Shown piece by piece: positions 16,690 to 24,978 of a stretch of 64,000 nucleotides of DNA. The translations under genes were made by a program, and so were the position numbers. The stretch covers positions 1 through 64,000 of the forward strand of contig ONGE01000019.1 in NCBI GenBank assembly GCA_900317325.1. The letters are read 5' to 3'. Every line of letters begins with the position of its first letter. The first letter of the stretch is position 1. The notes below the pieces were generated by a model that saw only the letters and a list, made by a program, of their open reading frames with translations, had not been told where the DNA came from and searched no databases. The stretch comes from an uncultured Prevotellaceae bacterium (GTDB lineage Bacteria; Bacteroidota; Bacteroidia; Bacteroidales; Muribaculaceae).

Positions 16690-17460
16690 ATGAACAAGAA
16701 CAGTAACATTTATCAGATCCTGTATGCTGCCGTGCTGGTGCTGCTCGTGGGCTCAGTGCTCGCGCTCATCTATATGGCGCTCAAGCCCAAGCAGAACGAG
16801 AATATCGCCAATGACACGCGCAAGCAGATCATGAGTGCCCTGCACATCGCTGCCCCCGACGACAGCAAGGTCAAGGAAACCTACGAGAAATACATCATCC
16901 AGGACCTGCTGGTGGACCGCGACGGAAACGTTGTTGACAGCGCCAAGAACGTGGCCTTCAATGTTGACATGAAGAAGAATGTCAAGGAGACCGAACGCCT
17001 GTTGCCCGTGATGAAGTGCAAGATGGATGACGGCAGCATCAAGTATGTACTGCCCATGTACGGTGCCGGTCTGTGGGGTCCCATCTGGGGCTACATTGCC
17101 ATGAACGATGACGGCAACACCATCTATGGTGCCAACTTCTCGCATGAGGGAGAGACGCCGGGACTGGGTGCCCGCATCGCCGACAAGGACTTCCAGGACA
17201 AGTTCGTGGAGAAGCACTTGTTCCAGAACGGGGAGTACAAGGGCGTGGTAGTGCTCAAGAAGGGACAGAAGTCTATCAACGGCGCCGAGCAGATCGATGC
17301 CTTGACAGGTGCCACGATCACCAGTCTGGGCGTGAGCGCCATGCTTGAGAACTGCCTAGCTCCCTACGAGGCCTTCCTCAAGAAGATGCAAGCTCCTGCA
17401 GCACCTGCACCTGCACCTGCCGCCATCGAGAGTGAAAACAACGACAATCAACCCGAATAA
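16690..17460 (+). CDS. nqrC: Na+-translocating NADH:quinone reductase subunit C
   Basis: A 256-residue subunit with one N-terminal membrane helix (about 8-29) and a periplasmic FMN-binding domain. The covalent FMN site is LTGATIT with Thr209. The C-terminus is an Ala/Pro-rich tail of about 30 residues that looks like a linker or disordered end. Tightly placed between nqrB and nqrD. Confidence 0.97.
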   Translation: MNKNSNIYQILYAAVLVLLVGSVLALIYMALKPKQNENIANDTRKQIMSALHIAAPDDSKVKETYEKYIIQDLLVDRDGNVVDSAKNVAFNVDMKKNVKETERLLPVMKCKMDDGSIKYVLPMYGAGLWGPIWGYIAMNDDGNTIYGANFSHEGETPGLGARIADKDFQDKFVEKHLFQNGEYKGVVVLKKGQKSINGAEQIDALTGATITSLGVSAMLENCLAPYEAFLKKMQAPAAPAPAPAAIESENNDNQPE

Positions 17461-17469
17461 ACCCACCCT

Positions 17470-18099
17470 ATGGCTATGTTATCAAAGAAAAACAAAGAAG
17501 CATTGTTCAACCCGCTGTCCAAGGACAATCCCGTCTTGGTACAGATCCTGGGTATCTGCTCCGCGCTTGCCGTTACCGCCAGTCTGGAGCCCGCCATTGT
17601 GATGGGCATCTCGGTGATTTGCGTGCTGGCGTTCAGCAACGTGATTATTTCGTTCCTGCGCAAGACCATCCCCACCAACATCCGCATCATCGTGCAGCTG
17701 GTTGTGGTGGCCGCGCTGGTTATCATTGTGCAACAGGTCCTCATCGCCTATAACTACGATGTGAGCAAGCAGTTGTCGGTATTCATCGGACTGATTATCA
17801 CCAACTGCATCCTCATGGGTCGCCTGGAGGCCTTCGCCATGCACAACAGCCCCTGGCCGTCGTTCCTCGACGGCATCGGCAACGGTCTGGGCTACACCAT
17901 CGTCCTGATGATTGTGGCTTTCTTCCGCGAGTTGCTCGGTTCGGGCACGCTCTTCGGTTTCCACGTGATTCCGCAGTGGTGCTACGACCATGGTTACGAG
18001 AACAACGGCCTGATGATTCTGGCTCCGATGGCACTGATCACCGTGGGCTGCATCATCTGGGTTCACCGCTCCCGCAACAAGGAGTTGCAAGAGAATTAA
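17470..18099 (+). CDS. nqrD: Na+-translocating NADH:quinone reductase subunit D
   Basis: A 209-residue polytopic inner-membrane subunit of the NqrD/RnfE family with about six helices. Family segments NPVLVQILGICSALAVT, IITNCILMGRLEAFA and DGIGNGLGYTIVL are visible; the conserved Cys near the mid-membrane (in TNCI) is thought to bind an Fe centre with NqrE. Nine nt after nqrC. Confidence 0.97.
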   Translation: MAMLSKKNKEALFNPLSKDNPVLVQILGICSALAVTASLEPAIVMGISVICVLAFSNVIISFLRKTIPTNIRIIVQLVVVAALVIIVQQVLIAYNYDVSKQLSVFIGLIITNCILMGRLEAFAMHNSPWPSFLDGIGNGLGYTIVLMIVAFFRELLGSGTLFGFHVIPQWCYDHGYENNGLMILAPMALITVGCIIWVHRSRNKELQEN

Positions 18100-18133
18100 C
18101 GAGCATGTTTAACCATTAAATCCACAAGAAACA

Positions 18134-18751
18134 ATGGAAGAACTTAATCTGTTTATCAAGTCGATTTTCATCGACAACATGATATTTGCCTACTTCCTGG
18201 GCATGTGCTCGTTCCTCGCCGTTTCCAAGAATGTGAAGACGGCATTCGGCCTGGGCATCGCGGTCACCTTCATGCTGGTGGTGACGCAGCCCATCAACTA
18301 TATGCTCAACAAGTATGTGCTGCAGGAGGGTGCCCTCACCTGGCTCAGTCCTGCCCTTGCAGGTGTTGACCTGAGTTTCCTGGGTCTCATCCTGTTCATC
18401 GCCGTCATTGCGTCGGCCACCCAGCTGGTTGAGATGGCTGTGGAGAAATTCTCGCCCTCGCTCTATGCGTCGCTGGGCATCTTCTTGCCGCTCATCGCTG
18501 TGAACTGTGCCATCCTGGGTGCCTCGCTGTTCATGCAGCAGCGCGACTTCCCCTCGGCCTGGACGGCTACTGTTTACGGTGCCGGTTCGGGTATCGGTTG
18601 GCTCATCGCCATCGTGGGCATTGCCGCCATCCGCGAGAAGCTGGCCTACAGTGACATCCCCAAGCCGTTGCGCGGCGTGGGCATCGCATTCATCATTACT
18701 GGTCTCATGGGCATCGCCTTCATGAGTTTCCTGGGCATTAGATTAGGTTAA
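18134..18751 (+). CDS. nqrE: Na+-translocating NADH:quinone reductase subunit E
   Basis: A 205-residue polytopic subunit homologous to NqrD, with about six helices arranged in inverted topology. Family segments KSIFIDNMIFAYFLGMCSFLA and IAVNCAILGASLF with the conserved Cys residues are visible. It lies 34 nt after nqrD and 15 nt before nqrF. Confidence 0.97.
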   Translation: MEELNLFIKSIFIDNMIFAYFLGMCSFLAVSKNVKTAFGLGIAVTFMLVVTQPINYMLNKYVLQEGALTWLSPALAGVDLSFLGLILFIAVIASATQLVEMAVEKFSPSLYASLGIFLPLIAVNCAILGASLFMQQRDFPSAWTATVYGAGSGIGWLIAIVGIAAIREKLAYSDIPKPLRGVGIAFIITGLMGIAFMSFLGIRLG

Positions 18752-18766
18752 AAGGAGGACGACACT

Positions 18767-20053
18767 ATGATACTGATATCATCAAGCATTTCAACTACGG
18801 TATTGGCAAGCGCACTGGTGTTCCTGGTGCTCACCCTGTTGCTCGTCATCCTGCTGCTCGTGGCCAAGCACTACCTCGTGCCGTCGGGCAATGTGAAAAT
18901 CAACATCAATAACGGAACCAAGGAACTGGAGGTTGCCAGTGGCAATACCCTGCTCAACACCTTGCACGAGAACGGTGTGATGCTGTCGAGTGCCTGCGGT
19001 GGTAAGGGCAGCTGCGGCCAGTGCAAGGTCCAGGTGACTGAGGGCGGCGGCCAGATTCTGCCCACCGAGTTGCCCCACTTCTCGCGCAAGGAGCAGATGG
19101 ACCACTGGCGCTTGGGTTGCCAGGTCAAGGTGAAGGACAGCATGTCCATCCAGGTGCCTGACAGCGTGCTGTCGGTCAAGGAATATGAATGCACCGTCGT
19201 GAGCAACAAGCTCGTGTCGTCGTTCATCAAGGAGTTCATCGTGGCCCTGCCCCCGGGCGAGCACATGGACTTCATCCCCGGCAGCTATGCCCAGATTAGG
19301 ATTCCCGAATACGAGATGGACTATGACAAGGACATCGACAAGGAGTCGCTGGGCGAGTACCTGCCCACGTGGGAGAAATTCGGCCTGTTCGGCCTCAAGT
19401 GCCGCAACGACGAGGCCACCGTGCGTGCCTACTCGATGGCCAACTATCCCGCCGAGGGCGACCGCTTCATGCTCACCGTGCGCATCGCCACCCCGCCGTT
19501 CAAACCCAAACCCCAGGTCGGTTTCATGGACGTGATGCCCGGTATCGCCTCGAGCTACATCTTCACGCTCAAGCCCGGCGACAAGGTCATCATGAGCGGC
19601 CCCTACGGTGACTTCCACCCCATCTTCGACAGCAAGAAGGAGATGATCTGGATTGGCGGTGGTGCCGGCATGGCTCCCTTGCGTGCCCAGATCCTGCACA
19701 TGACGCGCTCGCTGAACACGCGTGACCGCGAGATGCACTACTTCTATGGCGCACGCTCGCTGAGCGAGGTCTTTTACCTGGAGGACTTCCTGCAGCTGGA
19801 GAAGGACTTCCCCAACTTCCACTTCCATCTGGCGTTGGACCGTCCCGACCCCGTTGCCGACGAGTCAGGCGTGAAGTACACGGCAGGCTTTGTCGCTCCC
19901 GTGCTCCGCGACACCTATCTTGCCCAGCACGAGGCCCCCGAGGACTGCGAGTACTACATGTGCGGCCCGGCTATGATGAGCCAGACCGTCAACGAGGTGC
20001 TCGATTCGCTGGGTGTTGATCCCTCGTCGATCCACTACGACAACTTCGGATAA
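18767..20053 (+). CDS. nqrF: Na+-translocating NADH:quinone reductase subunit F
   Basis: The NADH-oxidising subunit (428 residues). In order: an N-terminal membrane helix (about 10-33), a 2Fe-2S ferredoxin domain with CGGKGSCGQC (about 76-85), an FAD domain with RAYSMANYP, and a C-terminal NAD-binding domain with GGGAGMAPLRAQI and YYMCGPAMM. It closes the operon; a bidirectional terminator follows. Confidence 0.98.
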   Translation: MILISSSISTTVLASALVFLVLTLLLVILLLVAKHYLVPSGNVKININNGTKELEVASGNTLLNTLHENGVMLSSACGGKGSCGQCKVQVTEGGGQILPTELPHFSRKEQMDHWRLGCQVKVKDSMSIQVPDSVLSVKEYECTVVSNKLVSSFIKEFIVALPPGEHMDFIPGSYAQIRIPEYEMDYDKDIDKESLGEYLPTWEKFGLFGLKCRNDEATVRAYSMANYPAEGDRFMLTVRIATPPFKPKPQVGFMDVMPGIASSYIFTLKPGDKVIMSGPYGDFHPIFDSKKEMIWIGGGAGMAPLRAQILHMTRSLNTRDREMHYFYGARSLSEVFYLEDFLQLEKDFPNFHFHLALDRPDPVADESGVKYTAGFVAPVLRDTYLAQHEAPEDCEYYMCGPAMMSQTVNEVLDSLGVDPSSIHYDNFG

Positions 20054-20120
20054 AAACTCAGAGAACTCCGAGAGCTCAGAGAACTCGGAGGATTTCTGAC
20101 AGAACTCTAATAGCAACACT

Positions 20121-20156
20121 AAGCCCCGTGCTCGATGATGAACACGGGGCTTGTTG
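20121..20156. terminator. Bidirectional terminator, nqr operon and flavodoxin gene
   Basis: AAGCCCCGTG (20121-20130) pairs with CACGGGGCTT (20143-20152), followed by TGTTGTTTCC on the plus strand. It lies between two convergent genes and could serve both. Confidence 0.85.
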
Positions 20157-20181
20157 TTTCCTTTTCTCTTGAAGGAGGCTG

Positions 20182-20784
20182 TTACTTCAGGGTCTCGATC
20201 CAGACCTTGAGGCTGTCGACGGGAGGATTGCCGTTGAGGACCTTGCCGGGGAGAATCCAGTTGGCATTGGGAGCGCTGGCCTTCTTCAGGTCCTCGCCGC
20301 TATTGCCCATGCCGCTGCCGCCCGAGGTGGCAAACGGGATGATGGTCTTGCCCGTGAGGTCATACTGCTCGAGGAAGGTGTTGACGATGCGGGGAGCGGT
20401 GTACCACCAGATGGGGAAGCCCACATAGATGGTGGTATACTGGTCCATGTTATCGACCTTGCTGGCCACGGCGGGACGGGCTGTGCTGTCCTTCATCTCG
20501 ATGGTCGAACGGCTCTTTTTATCGTTCCAGTTCAGATCATCGGCGGTATAGATCTTCTCAGGAACAATCTCAAACAGGTCGGCATCGGCAGCCTCGGCGA
20601 GGGTCTTGGCGACCTGAGCCGTGATGTGGGCATCGCTGGCCGAGAAATAGGCCACCAGGGTGGTCTTCTTGGCCTCGGCATTGGCAGCCTCGTCGGCGCT
20701 GGCAGCGGCATTGTTCTGGTTGTTCTGACATGCGCTCAGCAAGATCGTGAGCGTGAGAAGGAATAAAGCTGAAAAATTCTTCAT
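20182..20784 (-). CDS. Flavodoxin-like lipoprotein
   Basis: The chosen start (20784) gives a lipoprotein signal peptide, MKNFSALFLLTLTILLSAC, with the lipobox LSAC. The rest is a flavodoxin fold, with the FMN phosphate loop beginning LVAYFSASDAHITAQVAK, the WYTAPRIVNTFLEQYDL segment, and IIPFATSGGSGMGNS. The protein is about 200 residues. An exported lipid-anchored flavodoxin may donate electrons or reducing power outside the cytoplasm; this is inference. The longer upstream ATG has no signal peptide at its start and is less likely. Confidence 0.88.
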   Translation of the reverse strand: MKNFSALFLLTLTILLSACQNNQNNAAASADEAANAEAKKTTLVAYFSASDAHITAQVAKTLAEAADADLFEIVPEKIYTADDLNWNDKKSRSTIEMKDSTARPAVASKVDNMDQYTTIYVGFPIWWYTAPRIVNTFLEQYDLTGKTIIPFATSGGSGMGNSGEDLKKASAPNANWILPGKVLNGNPPVDSLKVWIETLK

Positions 20785-20890
20785 GATGATGGTTTTAATG
20801 TTGGATGTTGAAAAAAAAAGAGACTGTCCGCCATCACTGTTGGAACAATGCAAGCGAACAGTCTCTAAAAGCTATACGAATTATGAAAAA

Positions 20891-21595
20891 CTAGTCTTTC
20901 TTCTTCAAGTCAACCTGGCCGGGAGTAGCGGGCTTCTCGGCGCTCACGGTGGGAGCTGTCGACTTGGCGGGAGCGGCCTCGGTCTTGACGGGAGCGGGAC
21001 CCACCTTACCGCCGACCTTGTTATAACGCTTGTTCAAACCCTCGATCACCTCGTTGGTCACGTCATACTTCTCATCGATGAACAGCGTGGCGCTCTTGCG
21101 CAGTACCATGTCAAAGCCTTTCTTCTTGGCATAATCCTTCATGAAGTTGTCAATCGAGTCGAGCAACTGGATCTGGCTCTGATTCAACTCGTTCTGGATG
21201 CTCTGCTGGAGACTGGCCAGATAGTTCTCGGCATCGGCCTGCATCTTCTGCAACTTGGCCTGGTCGGCATTGAAGGCCTCCTCGGTGAGATATTGATTAT
21301 TCTGGTACTTCTGCTGCATGGCGTTGCCAAACTTGCTGATCTCGTTGCCGCGCTGCTTCTGTGCAGCGTCGAACTGGTTCTGACGGCGCAGCATGGCCTC
21401 GTTGATGTCCTTGGCGAGGTTGTAGTTGGCCATGATGGAATCCTCATCGATGTAACGGATCTTGAGATTCTCCATAGCGGCGCCATTGGCGGTCTTGGGA
21501 GCCTCGGCGGGCTTATTGTTGCAAGAGGTTGCAGATACCATCATCAGGACAGCAGCAAACAAAGCAAGCTTGGTGTAGTTTTTAATGCAATTCAT
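20891..21595 (-). CDS. OmpH/Skp-family periplasmic chaperone (lipoprotein)
   Basis: The start at 21595 gives a signal sequence with lipobox-like SATSC (MNCIKNYTKLALFAAVLMMV...). The 234-residue protein has a central helical coiled-coil (about 60-160, rich in Gln/Asn/Lys) and the Skp-like C-terminal segment KKGFDMVLRKSATLF followed by VTNEVIEGLNKRY. Skp holds unfolded outer-membrane proteins. The Ala/Pro/Lys-rich C-terminal tail (about 190-234) is an extra. The longer frame upstream lacks an N-terminal signal peptide. Confidence 0.85.
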   Translation of the reverse strand: MNCIKNYTKLALFAAVLMMVSATSCNNKPAEAPKTANGAAMENLKIRYIDEDSIMANYNLAKDINEAMLRRQNQFDAAQKQRGNEISKFGNAMQQKYQNNQYLTEEAFNADQAKLQKMQADAENYLASLQQSIQNELNQSQIQLLDSIDNFMKDYAKKKGFDMVLRKSATLFIDEKYDVTNEVIEGLNKRYNKVGGKVGPAPVKTEAAPAKSTAPTVSAEKPATPGQVDLKKKD

Positions 21596-21630
21596 TTCAA
21601 ACGATGTTTTGACTTTTTCTTTTATTGTTG

Positions 21631-21804
21631 TTAGTTGTAAAATTCCTTGTCTCGGGCACATTTGATGCCGCGCTTGCGCATCTCGGGATTGTCGTGGATG
21701 TGGGTGTTGGGGAATCGTCCGCCTTTCACGAAGAACACCTTCACCCCCAGCAGCAGCACTGCCAGTCCCACAATCGCCAATGTCAACAGTAACGTAGCCA
21801 TCAT
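21631..21804 (-). CDS. Small conserved single-pass membrane protein
   Basis: Starting at 21804 (or the next ATG at 21801) it is about 57 residues: one membrane helix (TLLLTLAIVGLAVLLLGVKV) followed by a polar tail with FFVKGGRFPNTHIHDN and a C-terminal Cys (KCARD). I recall similar short proteins with FFVKGG(R/K)FP after a helix in many Bacteroidota. The function is unknown. Confidence 0.7.
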   Translation of the reverse strand: MMATLLLTLAIVGLAVLLLGVKVFFVKGGRFPNTHIHDNPEMRKRGIKCARDKEFYN

Positions 21805-21988
21805 TTGCGTTTTTTGCAAAAAGACCTGCAAATTTAGTTATACTTTGTGATTTGAAACACTTCATTTTGCAATTATTTTCTCCAAAATGACACCGCGAGC
21901 CCTTGTTTTAACTAATTTTTAAACCCCTAAAGATTAACTAACACTTCCGCCCCACCCCTGCGGGTGCTTCCCTGAGATAAAAAATTAT

Positions 21989-21996
21989 TAACTTTG
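21989..21996 (+). promoter_or_regulatory. -7 box before the RAYT gene
   Basis: TAACTTTG; transcription would begin about 22003, placing the palindrome at 22008-22026 at the very 5' end of the mRNA. Confidence 0.5.
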
Positions 21997-22007
21997 TAGT
22001 CCAGTTT

Positions 22008-22037
22008 GTTGCGTTGACAACGCAACATACAAGACAA
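22008..22037. repeat. REP-like palindrome, copy upstream of RAYT
   Basis: GTTGCGTTG-A-CAACGCAAC (22008-22026), followed by CATACAAGACAA context. The same palindrome plus flank, with two changes, occurs inside the RAYT gene at 22506. AACGCAAC recurs again at 22036. Confidence 0.85.
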
Positions 22038-22073
22038 CGCAACCATCAAGAAACAATTAGCCCTCACTAGACG

Positions 22074-23135
22074 ATGAAAAAAGAGACCTACAAAGCGCAA
22101 CAGCCCTTTGCCGGAGAGAAAAAGCCCTCCATGCTTCGTCGCTGCGTGGGTCATGATTACACAAGCCGGCAGATTTACATGATCACGATGGTGACCGAAG
22201 GGCGGCACTCGCTATTCGGGCAAGTGGTGGGCAGGAGCGATGTGCCGGCAGGCAGCGACGATGCGCCCCGCATCGAGCTGTCGCCACTGGGCCAGCGCGT
22301 GAGCGACGAGTGGTGGGCAGCCTCACAGCATCATCCCGAGGTCAGAGTCCTCGCCCTGCAGATGATGCCCGACCACCTGCACGGCATCCTGTTTGTTCAA
22401 GAACAGATGGAGACGCCCCTGGGCATGCTCTTGCGCGGCTTCAAGCAGAGCTGCAACCGCCACTACCGCGAGCTTGTGCTCGGGATTGCCCCATCTGTCA
22501 CGTCTGTTGCGTTGTCAACGCAACAAACAAGACAAGCACAGCCCAAACAAGACCGCCGCAACGAGGACCGCACCCACGGCATGCTGTTCGCCCGCGGCTA
22601 CAACGACAAACTGCTGCTGCGTGAAGGCCAGCTGGAGACCTGGGTGCGTTACCTCAACGACAATCCCCGCCGCCTATTGATTAAACGCGAGCATCCCGAC
22701 CTGTTCCGTGTCCAGCGCAACGTCGAGGCTGCAGGGATGACCTTCTCGGCCATCGGCAACCGCTTCCTGCTCGACCGCCCCGTGCGCCTGCAGGTGCAAA
22801 TGTCACGCCGCCTGAGTGAAGCCGAAATCCAAGAGCAGGTCGCACACTTCCTGACAGCAGCCCGTCAAGGTGCAGTGCTCGTGTCGCCCGCCATATCGTC
22901 TGGCGAGAAAGCCGTCATGCGGGCCGCATTCAACGAGGGATTCCCGCTCATCTACCTGCAAGAGAACGGATTTACAGACCTGGCAAAGCCCGATGGCAAG
23001 CGAATGGAGGCCTGTGCCCGCGGCCAACTGCTCATCCTCGCCCCATGGGAACACCACAACGAGCAACTCACCATCAGCCGCAGCCAATGCCTCAAACTCA
23101 ACGACATCGCCCGCCTGCTCACGGCTATTCCTTGA
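22074..23135 (+). CDS. REP-associated tyrosine transposase (RAYT) with extra C-terminal domain
   Basis: A 353-residue protein with an N-terminal Y1-transposase (HUH) domain: the metal-binding HxH is in MMPDHLHGILF (His101, His103), and the likely catalytic Tyr is Tyr193 in VRYLNDNPRR. RAYTs nick and join REP hairpins. From about residue 225 there is an additional domain of about 125 residues with a Rossmann-like pattern (GAVLVSPAISSGEKAVM, then FPLIYLQENG and QLLILAPWE), reminiscent of DprA/SLOG folds; that part is inference. A REP-like palindrome lies in its leader and another inside the gene (codons 145-151), encoding an insertion between the two catalytic motifs. Confidence 0.82.
   Translation: MKKETYKAQQPFAGEKKPSMLRRCVGHDYTSRQIYMITMVTEGRHSLFGQVVGRSDVPAGSDDAPRIELSPLGQRVSDEWWAASQHHPEVRVLALQMMPDHLHGILFVQEQMETPLGMLLRGFKQSCNRHYRELVLGIAPSVTSVALSTQQTRQAQPKQDRRNEDRTHGMLFARGYNDKLLLREGQLETWVRYLNDNPRRLLIKREHPDLFRVQRNVEAAGMTFSAIGNRFLLDRPVRLQVQMSRRLSEAEIQEQVAHFLTAARQGAVLVSPAISSGEKAVMRAAFNEGFPLIYLQENGFTDLAKPDGKRMEACARGQLLILAPWEHHNEQLTISRSQCLKLNDIARLLTAIP
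22506..22535. repeat. REP-like palindrome, copy inside RAYT coding sequence
   Basis: GTTGCGTTG-T-CAACGCAAC (22506-22524), a perfect complementary palindrome apart from its central base, with flank AACAAGACAA as in the upstream copy. In frame it encodes VALSTQQ. Confidence 0.85.
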
Positions 23136-23214
23136 AGTATCGTAAAAAATCGGCATCGTCATGCAGTCTTTTCATCCAATATGGCATCATAACAATAAAG
23201 GACAACTATATTGG

Positions 23215-24885
23215 ATGGACATGGAGCGTGTCATCGGGGCAGCTCTGGCTGGTGACCAACAGGCTATCGCCAAGCTCTATAATGCGTATTCCCACAAGGT
23301 GTTGGGGATATGCTATAATATTGTGGGCAATCGTGCCGTGGCAGAGGAATTGTCCCATGATGCCTTTGTACTCGCTTTTTCCAAACTGGATCATCTGCGA
23401 AACCCTGAACGTTTTGACGCTTGGCTGTCAAGCATTGCGGCCAACGTGGCGTTGCGATACAAGCAACGCCATCATACCTTGGTCACGGTCCCTGTTGATG
23501 ACATTCCAGATGAGACTTGGATTGCCGATGAGCCCTCGGACATGCCGACGATGGCCGAAATCATGGCAGCGGTAAACGCCCTGCCCAACGGCTACGGCAA
23601 GGTGTTCAAGATGGCTGTCATGCAGGATATGTCGCACAAGGAAATCGGTGAAATCCTGGGCATTGCTGCCCATTCTTCATCATCACAACTGGCACGCGCC
23701 AAGAAAATGTTGCAGCACTCGTTGTCCAAGTATTGGGCAATCATCCTGCTTGCGTTGCTCATGCCCCTGGCATTGTTGCTCCTGCGTCAGCCCAAAACCA
23801 TCGACGAGAAACAGCCAAAGACAGCCAAAACAAATGAGCCCATAGTCACCGATAAAAATCCACAAGTTACCAAACCTGCCAGACAGCAGCGCAAAGAAAG
23901 CCACAACATGGCCATCACTGTCCCCGAGAGATACAGGCGGCCCAGTGTGAGCATCACAGACACAACTCAGCATGAAGAAGTGCCAAGACAGATGGTCGAC
24001 ACGACCACTGTTCCTGTAGAAAATGCTTTGCCTCATCTCAAACTGAATGGCGACATCCATTTTGCAAAAGTCGGTCATGGCACCACCATCCGGCCCACGA
24101 GAGACGATTTCAAGCGCTGGTCGGCCGATTTGGCTTATACGGGGCAACCCTCTCCAGAGGCAGATCGGATGACTCCTCACAACTTCACCGTTCCCGATCA
24201 TTTAGCGCCATCAGTTCCAGGAGAGCCTGATCCCACCTTGACGATTGACAACTGGACCGATTATATCAATTACCTCAATGAGTGCAGCGACATCTTTAGT
24301 GAACTATCTGAAGAGGAACTCATCATGCGCAAGATTGCAATGAGCAACGAGCCGCTGAACAATGGCCAAATCGTGCGCAAGACCCACCACAGTCTGCCGC
24401 TGACTTATTCCTTGTCACTGAGATATCAAGCCAGCAAAAGAATCGGATTGGAGAGCGGCCTCCAGTGCACAAGACTCAACTCACTGTTCCAGACAGGAGA
24501 AGGTATCAACCGCATCGATGAGAAACAGCGCATCGATTACCTGGGCGTACCTTTGAAGGTGTCCTATAGGATTTGGAGCGGCAAGCATGTCGGCATCTAT
24601 ACCTCGGCGGGCGTGACGCTGGAGATTCCTGTCAAGTCAACAGTCACGACAGAGTATATATTGAACAGCCAGCCACAACTGCGGGACAATCATCATCTGG
24701 ATGTGCCGCTGCAATGGTCAACGGGCATTGGCATCGGTGTTCAGTACAATATCACGCCCACCATCGGCATCTTTACTGAACCTGGCGTACAATACTATAT
24801 CCCTGACGGCAGCGGCTTCGAGACCTACCGCACACAGCATCCGTTCACCATCACAATTCCCACAGGCCTGCGATTCACGTGGTAG
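23215..24885 (+). CDS. ECF sigma factor fused to a membrane helix and an outer-membrane beta-barrel
   Basis: From the ATG at 23215 the protein has 556 residues. In order: a sigma-70 region 2-like domain (about 6-87, with AEELSHDAFVLAF and FDAWLSSIAANVALRY), a region 4-like HTH (about 113-167, MSHKEIGEILGIAAHS), one hydrophobic helix (174-190), a polar Pro/Thr/Lys-rich segment (about 191-385), and a C-terminal beta-barrel of the PorT/OMP_b-brl type (about 387-556) ending in the aromatic GLRFTW. ECF proteins normally start right at region 2, so 23215 or 23221 is preferred over the ATG at 23161. There is no frameshift or stop between the domains. In most Bacteroidota the sigma factor and the membrane/barrel protein are separate genes. 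No separate anti-sigma gene adjoins. Confidence 0.82.
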   Translation: MDMERVIGAALAGDQQAIAKLYNAYSHKVLGICYNIVGNRAVAEELSHDAFVLAFSKLDHLRNPERFDAWLSSIAANVALRYKQRHHTLVTVPVDDIPDETWIADEPSDMPTMAEIMAAVNALPNGYGKVFKMAVMQDMSHKEIGEILGIAAHSSSSQLARAKKMLQHSLSKYWAIILLALLMPLALLLLRQPKTIDEKQPKTAKTNEPIVTDKNPQVTKPARQQRKESHNMAITVPERYRRPSVSITDTTQHEEVPRQMVDTTTVPVENALPHLKLNGDIHFAKVGHGTTIRPTRDDFKRWSADLAYTGQPSPEADRMTPHNFTVPDHLAPSVPGEPDPTLTIDNWTDYINYLNECSDIFSELSEEELIMRKIAMSNEPLNNGQIVRKTHHSLPLTYSLSLRYQASKRIGLESGLQCTRLNSLFQTGEGINRIDEKQRIDYLGVPLKVSYRIWSGKHVGIYTSAGVTLEIPVKSTVTTEYILNSQPQLRDNHHLDVPLQWSTGIGIGVQYNITPTIGIFTEPGVQYYIPDGSGFETYRTQHPFTITIPTGLRFTW

Positions 24886-24892
24886 TTAAAAC

Positions 24893-24920
24893 AGCAGAAT
24901 GATGCAGTCATTATTCTGCT
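24893..24920 (+). terminator. Hairpin after the sigma-barrel gene
   Basis: AGCAGAAT (24893-24900) pairs with ATTCTGCT (24913-24920), extended inward by ATG/CAT. The tract after it is only moderately T-rich (TCTGGCATC). Confidence 0.55.
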
Positions 24921-24978
24921 TCTGGCATCATAGATTATAGAACGATATAATCTTTAATAACCTAAAAAATTAACTGCT

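Noticed and set aside
22074..23135. Classic insertion sequence
   Set aside because: No terminal inverted repeats or target duplications seen; the Y1/HUH motif and adjacent REP palindromes fit a RAYT.
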